Below, in pieces: positions 33,686 through 42,408 of a stretch of DNA of 64,000 bases. The stretch is taken from contig CAYWLQ010000005.1 of the NCBI GenBank assembly GCA_964458775.1, positions 1 to 64,000 of the forward strand. The letters are read 5' to 3'. A model generated the notes under the pieces. That model searched no databases and was not told the origin of the DNA. It was given only the letters and a program-made list of their open reading frames with translations. The translations under genes and the position numbers were made by a program. The first letter of the stretch is position 1; every line of letters starts with the position of its first letter. Origin of the DNA: CAYWLQ01 sp964458775 (GTDB taxonomy: Bacteria > Myxococcota_A > Polyangia > JAAYKL01).

Positions 33686-34731
33686 TAATGACTCCCCATA
33701 AGTTTCTTAAAACCGAACTTCTTAGGTTTGGTAAAACGATCCAAAAGAGGCACAGTAGCGTTCATCAACAGCACGGCAAACGAAACACCTTCGGGATATC
33801 CGGCCCACAGGCGAATTACCATAGTCAATATTCCGATTCCGGCCCCAAAAATTATTTTGCCCATGGGATGAATCGGACTTGTTACATAGTCCGTCGCCAT
33901 AAAAAAGGCACCTATCAGCAGACCGCCTGAAACAACGTGAAAAACTGCGCCTTCCAAAGACGGTTCGCCTAGACCGAAAAGAGCGCCGAATACAGCAGTA
34001 GCTGCAATACAGGACACGGGAATATGCCAAGTAATTATTCGGGCGGCGATTAAAAAGATTCCGCCCAGAATCAACAAAAGAGCTGAGGTTTCTCCAAGAG
34101 AGCCGTTAACCGTACCCAAAAACAAATTTTTCAGAGGTACCATTTCTTCGGCAGCCTTGGATCCAAAGGCCTGCAGAAGGCCGAGAGGAGTAGCAGCCGT
34201 AATAATATCCACTTGATCTGAGCAAATATCAACAGCTTTACCGGCAACATCTAGAGGGGTAACCGGATTGCCGAAAAGCTTTTCCCCTGTTCCTCTGGGA
34301 GCGAGCCACATAGTCATAGGTTTTGGAAAAGCGATGAGCATAAAAACTCGACCGGTCATAGCGGGATTAAAAGGATTTTGTCCGAGACCTCCGAATAATG
34401 CTTTTGCTACAACAACGGCGACAAAGGTTCCGGCTGCACAAATCCAAATCGGCAGTCCCGGCGGCAATGTGAGCGCCAGTATTAAACCGGTCAAGACCGC
34501 TGAACCGTCTTGAACGGTCACAGGTTTTTTCATTATCAATCCGGCGGCAGCTTCGAAAATTACGGATGACAACACGCATGCGACTATTACAGTAACGGAC
34601 GGCAAACCGAACAAGTAGACCGAATAGCCCGCAGCAGGAAGCAAGGACGCCGTTACTGTCCACATAATTTGCGATGCGGACATCCCTCCTTTAATATGGG
34701 GAGAGGACGAAATATAAAACTTGTTTTCCAT
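33685..34731 (-). CDS. rnfD: Rnf electron-transport complex subunit D
   Basis: 348-residue polytopic membrane subunit. It begins with SSPHIKGGMSASQIMW, like other RnfD/NqrB proteins. GGLGQNPFNPAMTGRVFM is strongly conserved in the family. The flavin-bearing region reads DIITAATPLGLLQ, so the usual SGAT/TGAT is TAAT here; the acceptor Thr is still present. The segment SPIHPMGKIIFGAGIGIL lies near the C-terminus. It starts 12 bases after the rnfC stop. Confidence 0.93.
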   Translation of the reverse strand: MENKFYISSSPHIKGGMSASQIMWTVTASLLPAAGYSVYLFGLPSVTVIVACVLSSVIFEAAAGLIMKKPVTVQDGSAVLTGLILALTLPPGLPIWICAAGTFVAVVVAKALFGGLGQNPFNPAMTGRVFMLIAFPKPMTMWLAPRGTGEKLFGNPVTPLDVAGKAVDICSDQVDIITAATPLGLLQAFGSKAAEEMVPLKNLFLGTVNGSLGETSALLLILGGIFLIAARIITWHIPVSCIAATAVFGALFGLGEPSLEGAVFHVVSGGLLIGAFFMATDYVTSPIHPMGKIIFGAGIGILTMVIRLWAGYPEGVSFAVLLMNATVPLLDRFTKPKKFGFKKLMGSH

Positions 34732-34743
34732 AAATCAGGTTTC

Positions 34744-36063
34744 CTATTTTTTTTGCCTTTTGGCCGCGATAATTAGAGCTTTACCCAATCGAATTTTTTG
34801 AACTAAGGGGATGCCGGAGGGACATCCGTATGCGCAGCTTCCGCATTCCATGCAATCCATCGCGTCGGCGCGTTCTGCTTCGTTAGGCATACCGGCTTCG
34901 GCAAACAAAGCAATCTCTGTGGGAGATATTCGCATGGGACATGCCCTCAAGCATCGACCGCAACGAATACACGGTTTGGGCAGCTCCGTATTTATGTCTT
35001 CTTCTTTAAATAATAGAATGCCGCTGGTTCCTTTAGTAACCGTTGCCGAATCATTGTGCATGGAAAACCCCATCATAGGTCCTCCTGCTATCAATTTGCC
35101 CACCGAACCCAAAGAACCTCCGGCAGCTTTTATTAAATCAGAAATAGGTGTTCCCACTCTAACCCTAAAGTTGCCTCCTAAGGCTATTGCTGTTCCCGAA
35201 ACTGTAACAACTCGGTCCACAAGAGGCTGACCGTTTACAACGGCATTTCTAATTGCAGCAGCAGTGCTTACATTGTGAACTACACATCCGACGTTCATTG
35301 GAAGACCGCCGGAAGGAACACGCCGCGATACACATGCGTCTATAAGCTGCTTTTCGGCACCCTGAGGATATTTCACCGTCAACGGTACAACTTCGAGATT
35401 TGTTCCCTTAACGGCTTCTTGCATGACTTTAATTGCGTCAGGTTTGTTTTTTTCAATGCCGATCTTTCCGCTTTTGGCACCCAAAATTTTAAGAACAATT
35501 TTCAAACCTTCAACGATGTCGCTTGAATGCTCCAACATAAGACGATGATCCGCAGTCAGATAGGGTTCGCATTCGGCACCGTTGAGAATTACTGTATCAA
35601 TAGGATTGTCTTTGGGAGGTGACAGTTTTACGTGTGTGGGGAAAGTAGCACCGCCCATGCCGACGATGCCCGCTTCGGCTATCTTTTGTTTTAGATCGTT
35701 TACATCAGCGGTTTGCCAATTTGAAATTCCGTTCATCGGTGCTGCGCGGTCTTCCCCATCGTTTTCGATTACTGCGCATAACACGTTGACACCCATAATT
35801 CCCGGCCTAGGTTCAATGGCAGATACCTTTCCGGATACAGATGAATGCACTCTAGCCGAGACAAATCCTCCGGCAGATCCTATCTCCTGACCCAGCAGCA
35901 CTTCTGCTCCCACTTCTACGCACGGTTTAGCCGGTGCACCGATATGCTGTGCCATTGGAATGATAACTTGAGCCGGTGCCGGAAGACTTGTAATTTGCAT
36001 AGTCTCTGTGCGAGACTTTCCGTCATTCGGATGAACACCGCCTTTAAAAGTTAAGCCTTTCAT
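34744..36063 (-). CDS. rnfC: Rnf electron-transport complex subunit C (NADH site)
   Basis: Peripheral subunit that binds NAD(H) and FMN and holds two 4Fe-4S clusters. 439 residues, the compact form without the long repeat tail of E. coli RsxC. The N-terminal FKGGVHP and ITSLPAPAQVIIPMAQHIGAP parts, GMGGATFPTHVKL, ILNGAECEPYLTADHRLM and the two cluster motifs CIRCGRCLRACP and CMECGSCAYGCP are all intact. The start overlaps the rnfB stop (ATGA). Confidence 0.95.
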   Translation of the reverse strand: MKGLTFKGGVHPNDGKSRTETMQITSLPAPAQVIIPMAQHIGAPAKPCVEVGAEVLLGQEIGSAGGFVSARVHSSVSGKVSAIEPRPGIMGVNVLCAVIENDGEDRAAPMNGISNWQTADVNDLKQKIAEAGIVGMGGATFPTHVKLSPPKDNPIDTVILNGAECEPYLTADHRLMLEHSSDIVEGLKIVLKILGAKSGKIGIEKNKPDAIKVMQEAVKGTNLEVVPLTVKYPQGAEKQLIDACVSRRVPSGGLPMNVGCVVHNVSTAAAIRNAVVNGQPLVDRVVTVSGTAIALGGNFRVRVGTPISDLIKAAGGSLGSVGKLIAGGPMMGFSMHNDSATVTKGTSGILLFKEEDINTELPKPCIRCGRCLRACPMRISPTEIALFAEAGMPNEAERADAMDCMECGSCAYGCPSGIPLVQKIRLGKALIIAAKRQKK

Positions 36064-37013
36064 GCTTCACCTTTTTTCGTAACATCGGACTCAAGAGCCT
36101 TTTTCTCCGCCGACTTGGCGGCAGCCTTCCTAGCTTTTTCCGCCTCTTTCCAAGCTTCTCTTTCGCTATTATGAGCTATGATAATTTGGGGATCAGTGAC
36201 CCATGAGGAAAGTTTTATTACTCGTCCGTCGAGAATACTTCCTTGAGGACAAACAAAGCGAATGTCTTTGTCGATTTCTTCTTTTGATGAATAGTCCACA
36301 CGGGACAGCGCCCCCTCTACGACAAAACGAGAAGATTTCTTTGTGCAGAGCTTACAACCTGTACAGCCGACTTCGCAGGCTTCTTTTACGGCTTTGGTTT
36401 TGTCAGGATTAACACAAAGCACATGCACTTTCTCGGAGGCGTTTACCATCCGAATTATATTTCTGGGACAAGATGCAACACACTGTCCGCATCCGGTGCA
36501 TTTTTCTTCGAGAATATAAGCAATACCTTTTTCTGATATCTCAATGGCATCAAACGGACAAGCTTTCTGACAAGACCCCAAGCCCAAGCAGCCATGGAGA
36601 CATTTTTTGGGTCCTCCTACCAAAGCATGAGCAGCGAGGCAATCGGAAATACCAAGGTATCTCGAACGGTCAGGAGCAACGGTTGAATCGCCGCGGCAGG
36701 CTACCAGAGCAATCTTTTTGACCATTTCGCCCACTTCTACTCCCATGATTTTGCCTATCACAACAGATAACTCAGGACCTCCCGGAGGACAAAGCGAAGG
36801 TGCAGCCTCGCCGCTAACCAATGCGGCAGCATATCCTGAACAACCCGGATATCCGCATCCGCCACAATTTGCTCCCGGCAAAATTTCCATTAGCTTTTCT
36901 TGTCGAGCGTCCGTTTCCACAAAAAACACTTTTCGGCCCGCCGCTAAAAGGGAGGCCAAGAGAACGGATATTCCCGAAAGAATTAAAACAGGAATGACAA
37001 TAGGTGACATCAA
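36060..37013 (-). CDS. rnfB: Rnf electron-transport complex subunit B (polyferredoxin)
   Basis: 317 residues. One N-terminal helix anchors a cytoplasmic polyferredoxin that receives electrons from reduced ferredoxin. The Fe-S domain has GANCGGCGYPGCSGYA with a fourth Cys in LCPPGG. Two or more 4Fe-4S motifs follow (CLGLGSCQKACPFDAI; CTGCGQCVASCPRNII; further Cys in CEVGCTGCKLC). The last 40 residues are a Lys/Glu/Ala-rich charged helix not found in short RnfB proteins; its role is unknown. Start at ATG 37013, 12 bases after the rnfA stop. Confidence 0.94.
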   Translation of the reverse strand: MMSPIVIPVLILSGISVLLASLLAAGRKVFFVETDARQEKLMEILPGANCGGCGYPGCSGYAAALVSGEAAPSLCPPGGPELSVVIGKIMGVEVGEMVKKIALVACRGDSTVAPDRSRYLGISDCLAAHALVGGPKKCLHGCLGLGSCQKACPFDAIEISEKGIAYILEEKCTGCGQCVASCPRNIIRMVNASEKVHVLCVNPDKTKAVKEACEVGCTGCKLCTKKSSRFVVEGALSRVDYSSKEEIDKDIRFVCPQGSILDGRVIKLSSWVTDPQIIIAHNSEREAWKEAEKARKAAAKSAEKKALESDVTKKGEA

Positions 37014-37025
37014 AGAAATCCTTTT

Positions 37026-37607
37026 TCAGTGGGCCTGACCCAGTCCTGCAAAACCCATAAAAGCCAGCGACAGTATTCCTGCTGTAATAAAGGCGATGGA
37101 TGCGCCTTTAAAAGACTTGGGAATATTGGCTGTTTCCAGTTTTTCACGCAGACCGGCAAAAAGAATTAAAGCCAGAGCAAAACCCAAAGCAGCTCCGATA
37201 GAGTGAAACATTACCTCAACCAAACTAAGCTTTCGCTGAATGTTTAGAACCGCCAGGCCTAGTACCGCGCAGTTTGTTGTGATCAACGGCAAAAAAATAC
37301 CCAATGCCTGATACAGAGAAGGCGACAGTTTTTGTATTGCCATTTCTGTTAATTGAACCGCAGAGGCAATAACCAAAATAAATGCAATTGTTTGCAAATA
37401 TTCAATATTATTAGGAGCAAGAAGAAATTTATTAATAGCAAAAGTTAAAACCGAGGCAACTATCATTACAAACAATACCGCCATGGCCATGCCGAGGGCA
37501 GTGCTGATTCGTTTTGAAACACCCAAAAACGGACAAATGCCCAAAAACTTTGCTAAAACAAAGTTTTCTGTAAGCATGGCCATTATTACAATCAGTACAA
37601 GTTCCAT
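37026..37607 (-). CDS. rnfA: Rnf electron-transport complex subunit A
   Basis: 193-residue six-helix membrane subunit, first gene of the operon. LTENFVLAKFLGICPFLGVSK carries the first Cys and FLPLITTNCAVLGLAVLN the second; the pair with RnfE holds the transmembrane 2Fe-2S centre. The gene order A-B-C-D-G-E is that of gammaproteobacterial rnf/rsx rather than the clostridial C-D-G-E-A-B order. A good promoter lies about 47 bases upstream. Confidence 0.95.
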   Translation of the reverse strand: MELVLIVIMAMLTENFVLAKFLGICPFLGVSKRISTALGMAMAVLFVMIVASVLTFAINKFLLAPNNIEYLQTIAFILVIASAVQLTEMAIQKLSPSLYQALGIFLPLITTNCAVLGLAVLNIQRKLSLVEVMFHSIGAALGFALALILFAGLREKLETANIPKSFKGASIAFITAGILSLAFMGFAGLGQAH

Positions 37608-37653
37608 ATTCAGTTCCCGATTTCTGTCAAATCGGCCCTATCGGCCCGCTGCA

Positions 37654-37682
37654 TTTATCAACCTAACTGCGAGTAAGGTCAA
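37654..37682 (-). promoter_or_regulatory. Predicted sigma-70-type promoter of the rnf operon
   Basis: On the minus strand TTGACC (five of six matches to the -35 consensus) is separated by exactly 17 bases from GATAAA (four of six for the -10). Transcription would start near 37647, leaving a 40-base leader before rnfA. The direct repeat ATCGGCCC in that leader (about 37631-37647) might be a regulatory site. Confidence 0.5.
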
Positions 37683-37756
37683 TTATATTTCCGACTAAAG
37701 TGTTTTGATGGTGAACTTATTGTGGGTGTGTTTGCTGTTTTTAAATATGCGACAAC

Positions 37757-39106
37757 CTACAAAATAACAATGTCTGTTATAGAGCACATTATCTCTATTG
37801 AAACCTCTGTTGCGTCTCCGGTTTCGAGCATGTCACATGCAAGATCACAGAATTGTATTGCAGTGCGGGTCTCATCAGTCCATGACCATCCGGTACTTGC
37901 AGCACAGTTGTCATCTCTCGGTACAGCCGTTCCGTCAAAATATACGTTAACCAGATCCAAATTTACTTCTTCCGGATCGAAAGTACCTATTTCATAATTG
38001 CAGCTTACATGAACTGACGCACCTATTATGTTAAGTGCTTCCTCCAAAGCAGGTCCGTCCTGAGCGTCAAAGAATTGCGTGAATTCGGTTCCTCCGCTTC
38101 CTGCTATTGCATTTAGCTGAGCCGGCTCGGCCTCGTCTCCGAAACCGATAACGATTGTTTTAATTTTGGTAGTTTCCAATATTTCAGATGTAAGAGAAGA
38201 AAACTGCTCCGGAGTAACAGAGCTTCCGCCGTTTCGAGTAGGAACTCCTTCTGATTCACACGAGTCAGCTCCGTCTGAAACTACCACCAAATAGCTTTCG
38301 ACAGTACCGTCCAGAAAAACCTGTGCATGTAAAGGATCGAGATATCTTTCTAATGCTAGATATAGAGGAGTTCTTCCCCCTCCTGTACTGGTAAACGGAC
38401 CCATTGTCGCCATTAAAGAGGCTATTTCATCTATATTTCCCGGTCCTGTATCCAGGGTAGCAGACGGTGTCGCTGTGCACTGTTGTCGGCCGTTAGGATC
38501 AGAAAAGAAATCAACACCAAAATCAATATCGTTTCCCCATGTGTTGACCATGTTTCCGACCGCTGTTTCCGCGAGATTCCATTTAGGAGTACCTTCAACA
38601 GTAGCTGTCATTGATGAAGAACGGTCCTGTAGCAACATAATGCGTACCGGAATGCGTTCAAGGGAAAGCCCCAAGGTTTCACATATTTCAGGACCGGTGT
38701 CAGTTTCGACATCTGCATCCGCATCTGTATCAGAATCCGCATCTGCATCTGCATCTGAGTCAGCATCCGCATCAGTGTCAGTGTCGGTGTCAGTGTCTGA
38801 GTCAGCATCCGCGTCAGCATCAGTGTCTGAATCAGCATCCGCATCAGCATCACTGTCTGTATCAGAGTCAGCATCGGCATCTGCATCTGCATCAGTGTCG
38901 GAATCGGAGTCAGCATCAGTGCCTGTATCGGTATCATCAAACGGCACCTCCGACGAAACGTTGTCCTGTTTTTCTGTATCGGTCTTTTCTTTGTCCGTAT
39001 TAGAGGAATTAGGATCGTAAATATATTCTTCCGCACCCTGTTGTGTACAGGAGAGTATAACGGTTCCCCAAATAATAAATAAAAAACCAAAATTTCTATA
39101 ACTCAT
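37757..39106 (-). CDS. Asp-stalk lipoprotein with von Willebrand factor A domain
   Basis: 449 residues from the ATG at 39106, preceded by AAGGAGGG; a start seven codons earlier lacks this. The signal ends Ile-Leu-Ser-Cys. After a Lys/Thr/Glu-rich stretch comes a linker of about 80 residues of alternating Asp with Ala, Ser or Thr. The vWA domain follows at about 165-400. Its metal-ion site is intact: DRSSSM (DxSxS), the Thr in GGGRTPLYLAL and the Asp of VVVSDGADSC. Such domains bind partners through a divalent cation. The C-terminal 60 residues have four Cys. It is likely a cell-surface adhesin or a scaffold for other stalk proteins. It lies between rnf and the cytochrome cluster and is transcribed away from the latter. 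Confidence 0.8.
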   Translation of the reverse strand: MSYRNFGFLFIIWGTVILSCTQQGAEEYIYDPNSSNTDKEKTDTEKQDNVSSEVPFDDTDTGTDADSDSDTDADADADADSDTDSDADADADSDTDADADADSDTDTDTDTDADADSDADADADSDTDADADVETDTGPEICETLGLSLERIPVRIMLLQDRSSSMTATVEGTPKWNLAETAVGNMVNTWGNDIDFGVDFFSDPNGRQQCTATPSATLDTGPGNIDEIASLMATMGPFTSTGGGRTPLYLALERYLDPLHAQVFLDGTVESYLVVVSDGADSCESEGVPTRNGGSSVTPEQFSSLTSEILETTKIKTIVIGFGDEAEPAQLNAIAGSGGTEFTQFFDAQDGPALEEALNIIGASVHVSCNYEIGTFDPEEVNLDLVNVYFDGTAVPRDDNCAASTGWSWTDETRTAIQFCDLACDMLETGDATEVSIEIMCSITDIVIL

Positions 39107-39484
39107 AAATCGCCCTCCTTCATGCATAGATCTTCTCTCATCCGTTCATGCTATGTATCGTACGAATACTTTTCTTCCAAAAAAAAATCTGCAGACTCCA
39201 ATTTGTGTATTTTCTGCAATTCGTGGTGATATTGCAATAATAATACAGTATACCCGCATGGGTGTTGTCGGTTCAAATCCTCCGAACGTTGACTTCAATT
39301 TTTGAAAACTCTTTTAAATAAGAACTACAAAAATAAGAATCTAAGAAAAGCGCGTACCCGAAGGAAAATAAATTGAACATTTTTTTTTCTTCGATGCACT
39401 TATACTAAGATTTAGTGTTTTAGGGAGAGAATTTTTACTCACTCTATATAGAAAAAATCCTTTTCAGCGGAAGGGCTTCTTGTA
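39107..39484. other. Divergent intergenic region upstream of the cytochrome cluster
   Basis: About 380 AT-rich bases between the vWA gene and the first cytochrome gene. ACCCGCATGGGT at 39252-39263 is a perfect 4-base-stem hairpin or palindrome, followed by a GTTC/GAAC inverted pair at 39271-39287. I looked for a cyclic-dinucleotide (GEMM) riboswitch, which precedes cytochrome genes in Geobacter, and did not find its conserved core. A TATATAG near 39445 may belong to a promoter. Confidence 0.4.
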
Positions 39485-40354
39485 ATGTATAAACTTATAC
39501 ACACCATTAGGTGCAAACTTGCAGTAATAGCAGTATTGCTCGCAGTTGTTATTTTTACCGCAAAATGTACTGAATACATTCCTGGAGAAGAGGATGAATC
39601 GGATTACTACAGCAGCACCGACGCAGACGCGGATGCCGACACAGATACCGATGCAGACGCAGATACCGATGCAGACGCAGATGCAGATACCGATACCGAT
39701 GCAGACACAGACGCAGACGCGGATGCAGATACTGATACCGATGCGGATGCTGATGCCGACGCTGATAGCGACGCAGATACTGACACTGATTCAGATGCGG
39801 ATACGGATGCCGATGCTGATGCCGATGCCGATGCCGATGCTGATGCAGATGCTGATGCGGATGCCGACGCTGATGCGGATGCCGACGCTGATGCCGATGC
39901 TGACGCAGACGCGGATACTGATACTGATACAGACACAGATACTGATACCGACGCAGATTCGGATGCAGACACAGACGCAGACGCGGATGCCGATGCTGAC
40001 GCAGACGCGGATGCCGATGCTGACGCAGACGCGGATGCCGATGCTGACGCAGACGCGGATGCCGATGAGTGTCCTGATATGAGCAGCGCTGCGGGGGCAA
40101 CAATCGTAGACAGCTCTAACCACTCTGCATACAACAATCCCAGATGTCTTACATCCGGTTGCCATGTATGTTCTAAAGCGGACATTAGTTTTGCGGCCGA
40201 ATGTGCGGTATGTCACGGCGGAAACGGCGGAAAATCCGTCATATGTAGACGAAACAATAGAAGTAACTGCGGAAGTTGTCATAATAACCCTCACGGCAAT
40301 ACTGTCGCTTCAGGTAATAACAACACCCACTGCAATGCTTGTCATCAAAGGTAG
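39485..40354 (+). CDS. Asp-stalk tetraheme c-type cytochrome, probable surface lipoprotein
   Basis: 289 residues. A signal helix ends with Cys in FTAKCTEY (Lys at -1 makes the lipobox atypical). From about residue 44 to 196 the chain is almost purely Asp alternating with Ala or Thr, about 75 units. The last 90 residues hold heme motifs CAVCH, CGSCH and CNACH, and a probable fourth with wider spacing, CLTSGCH. The linker DNA ends in four 24-base perfect repeats (about 39975-40068). A folded heme head on a very long acidic arm suggests a cytochrome pushed away from the outer membrane. It leads a same-strand run of electron-transfer genes up to 45852. Confidence 0.8.
   Translation: MYKLIHTIRCKLAVIAVLLAVVIFTAKCTEYIPGEEDESDYYSSTDADADADTDTDADADTDADADADTDTDADTDADADADTDTDADADADADSDADTDTDSDADTDADADADADADADADADADADADADADADADADADADTDTDTDTDTDTDADSDADTDADADADADADADADADADADADADADADADECPDMSSAAGATIVDSSNHSAYNNPRCLTSGCHVCSKADISFAAECAVCHGGNGGKSVICRRNNRSNCGSCHNNPHGNTVASGNNNTHCNACHQR
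39617..40069 (+). repeat. Asp-Ala/Thr codon repeat array in the tetraheme cytochrome gene
   Basis: Six-base units GAY-GCN and GAY-ACN repeated about 75 times. At the 3' end the unit CGCAGACGCGGATGCCGATG plus CTGA recurs four times in tandem without change, implying very recent expansion. All antisense open frames across this region (Ser/Val/Ala or Arg/His/Pro-rich) are artefacts of the repeat. Confidence 0.85.
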
Positions 40355-40477
40355 GACAAATCTGTTTAATAAAAAATCTATAAGCTTTTTGGTTGTTTTT
40401 TTGCTAAATTGTGAAGTTATGTAGAGCTTCCAACGTTAATATAGACAGTGCAGTCATTGAAATGCAGGAGTTAGAAT

Positions 40478-40720
40478 ATGAGAAGGTTAATATTTCCGGT
40501 ATTTTTTATAATAATGTTTATCAGCGCGGTTGTTTTTGCGGATAAAAAGCTAAACAAAGATCATTTAGGCTTAAAAACCAGAGACGGTGCCAAGATAAAC
40601 TGTATTTTGTGTCATACAACAGCCGCTATTCCAAAACAAAAGGGTGCTCCTTATAAACACCTTTATACCAATCGACTTTGCGACGGTCCGGGATGTCATC
40701 CATTGCCTCAAGAAAAGTAA
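40478..40720 (+). CDS. Small exported diheme c-type cytochrome
   Basis: 80 residues with AGGAG before the ATG. A cleavable signal peptide (to about VVFA at 21) leaves a mature protein of about 58 residues. It has one CILCH motif and one CDGPGCH, the latter with four residues between the cysteines. Free His residues (DHLG, YKHLY) could serve as distal ligands. Probably a periplasmic electron shuttle between the downstream membrane polyferredoxin and the larger cytochromes; the role is inferred from position. Confidence 0.75.
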   Translation: MRRLIFPVFFIIMFISAVVFADKKLNKDHLGLKTRDGAKINCILCHTTAAIPKQKGAPYKHLYTNRLCDGPGCHPLPQEK

Positions 40721-40778
40721 TATTAAAAAGTTGTAATTATTTGTTTTTGCCGGATTAAACAAAGAAGAAATATTCATT

Positions 40779-42317
40779 ATGAAACTGGGTAAGCTGAAAT
40801 TTCTGCGACTTACTATTGAGATTATAATATTATTGTTAATTACAGCATCGTTCTTTTCTGTTCTTCCGGACAGTTATCATTCACTCCCGACTCAAACTCA
40901 ATTTTTACCTGCTTTAATTTCTTTTTTAAGCGAAGGGTTGCTTCCTTCTTTAATAATAGTTGCCTTACTTCTCGTTATTACGGTTGTATTCGGCAGAGTT
41001 TATTGCTCGTTTTTATGTCCATTGGGCGGCTTACAAGATCTGCTGATAAGAATTAGGCGTTTTAAATTGGGAGGATTGATCAAGAAGAAGAAATACTCGT
41101 ATCACCCTGCCTTTAAAAAACTTCGCATAACAATTCTTGTCTTGTCAGTTGTCAGTCTTGCTTCCGGAGGTCTCTATTTTTTGGGTTCTTTAGATCCCTA
41201 CAGTATTTTCGGAAAATTCATCTTTTATATCGTTAAACCTGCGTTGGTGTTTTTCAATAACAGCGGTCAAACAATTTTTGAAAAGTTTGATATCAATACC
41301 GTTACAGCTATGACCTATCCTCCCGTTAAAGCAGCGGCGGTTATTCCGTTTCTTATCATTTTTGGGATGATCGTTATTCTTTCTTTAAAAAGAGGACGAT
41401 TATATTGCAATACGGTTTGTCCTGTAGGAACATTTTTGGGTATTTTTTCTAAAAGGTCTTTTTTAAAAATACAGCTTAATAATTCCAAATGTGATTCTTG
41501 CAGAATATGTGAGCGTTCTTGTAAAGCTGAATGCATTGATTCGGTAAACAAATTTGTAGACAATTCATCGTGCGTCAAATGCTTTAACTGCCTCAAAGCA
41601 TGCAAAAAGAACGCGGTAGTTTACATTCCGACAAAAGTATTCTCGGCTTCATCTGATAACCTCAAATTGGGGAAAGATTTTTCTCGAAGAGAAGCTATCT
41701 ATTCTGCTTCCGGTGTATTGGCTTTTTTGGGTACAAATCTCCTGCTTGGAACTAAGAAGAAGTCCATGGTAGACAATATTCCCCCTACTCCGCCTGGAAG
41801 TATCAAGCTACAAAGTTTTAAACTCAAATGCTCCTCCTGCTATCTTTGTGTCAGTAAATGTCCGACCGGCGTTCTCCAACCGTCCTCGTTTCAATTTGGG
41901 ATAGAGGGTGCTTTCATACCTTATATGGATTTCGACGCAGGATACTGCGACCATGAATGTCGAGAGTGTCTGGAAGTCTGTCCTACCAATGCAATTATGC
42001 CGTATATTCTTGAGCAAAAACAGCGCATTCAAATCGGAAAAGTTAAGTTTACCAAAGAATTATGCGATGTTTACAAGAGCAATACCAATTGCGGAGCATG
42101 CGCTGAGATGTGTCCTACTGATGCATTGAGCCTTGTTCCGTTTAAAAGCGACTTGGAAATTCCGAATGTTAAAATAGACACATGTATAGGCTGCGGTGCA
42201 TGTCAATACGTTTGTCCGGCTCAGCCCCAAAAAGCAATGATTGTGAAAGCCGAGCCTGTTCACAAGGAAATAACTTTGTTGAAATCAGTTTCGACCGAGA
42301 AAAAAACTGACGGGTGA
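40779..42317 (+). CDS. NapH/NapG-like membrane polyferredoxin fusion
   Basis: 512 residues. The N-terminal half is a NapH/NosR-type membrane domain with about five helices and two cytoplasm-facing CxxxCP motifs (YCSFLCPLGG, YCNTVCPVGT), followed by Cys-rich ferredoxin motifs (CDSCRICERSC; CVKCFNCLKAC). At about residue 300 a Ser-Arg-Arg-Glu followed by a hydrophobic stretch looks like an internal twin-arginine signal, as at the start of NapG. The C-terminal half has four further 4Fe-4S motifs (CSSCYLCVSKCP; CRECLEVCP; CGACAEMCP; CIGCGACQYVCP). Such proteins take electrons from quinol and hand them to periplasmic cytochromes, which fits the neighbours. Confidence 0.8.
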   Translation: MKLGKLKFLRLTIEIIILLLITASFFSVLPDSYHSLPTQTQFLPALISFLSEGLLPSLIIVALLLVITVVFGRVYCSFLCPLGGLQDLLIRIRRFKLGGLIKKKKYSYHPAFKKLRITILVLSVVSLASGGLYFLGSLDPYSIFGKFIFYIVKPALVFFNNSGQTIFEKFDINTVTAMTYPPVKAAAVIPFLIIFGMIVILSLKRGRLYCNTVCPVGTFLGIFSKRSFLKIQLNNSKCDSCRICERSCKAECIDSVNKFVDNSSCVKCFNCLKACKKNAVVYIPTKVFSASSDNLKLGKDFSRREAIYSASGVLAFLGTNLLLGTKKKSMVDNIPPTPPGSIKLQSFKLKCSSCYLCVSKCPTGVLQPSSFQFGIEGAFIPYMDFDAGYCDHECRECLEVCPTNAIMPYILEQKQRIQIGKVKFTKELCDVYKSNTNCGACAEMCPTDALSLVPFKSDLEIPNVKIDTCIGCGACQYVCPAQPQKAMIVKAEPVHKEITLLKSVSTEKKTDG

Positions 42318-42408
42318 GTTTATTTTTTTTAAGATTAGCAGTATTGTCGAACAGAAAAGTTTTCTGATAACAAAGAATGTCTGTAATTAGTTGATATAGA
42401 GGAATTTG

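Noticed and set aside
39252..39287. tRNA-like GGTTCAAATCC with nearby hairpins
   Set aside because: It resembles a T-loop, but the T-stem does not pair properly and no anticodon arm or acceptor stem is found around it.
39555..40294. Long antisense open frames rich in Ser/Val/Ala or Arg/His across the stalk arrays (also at 16458-17065, 18365-18784 and 38608-39090)
   Set aside because: They are unavoidable by-products of the six-base Asp repeat, lack starts with Shine-Dalgarno sites, and overlap genes with clear signal peptides and folded domains.
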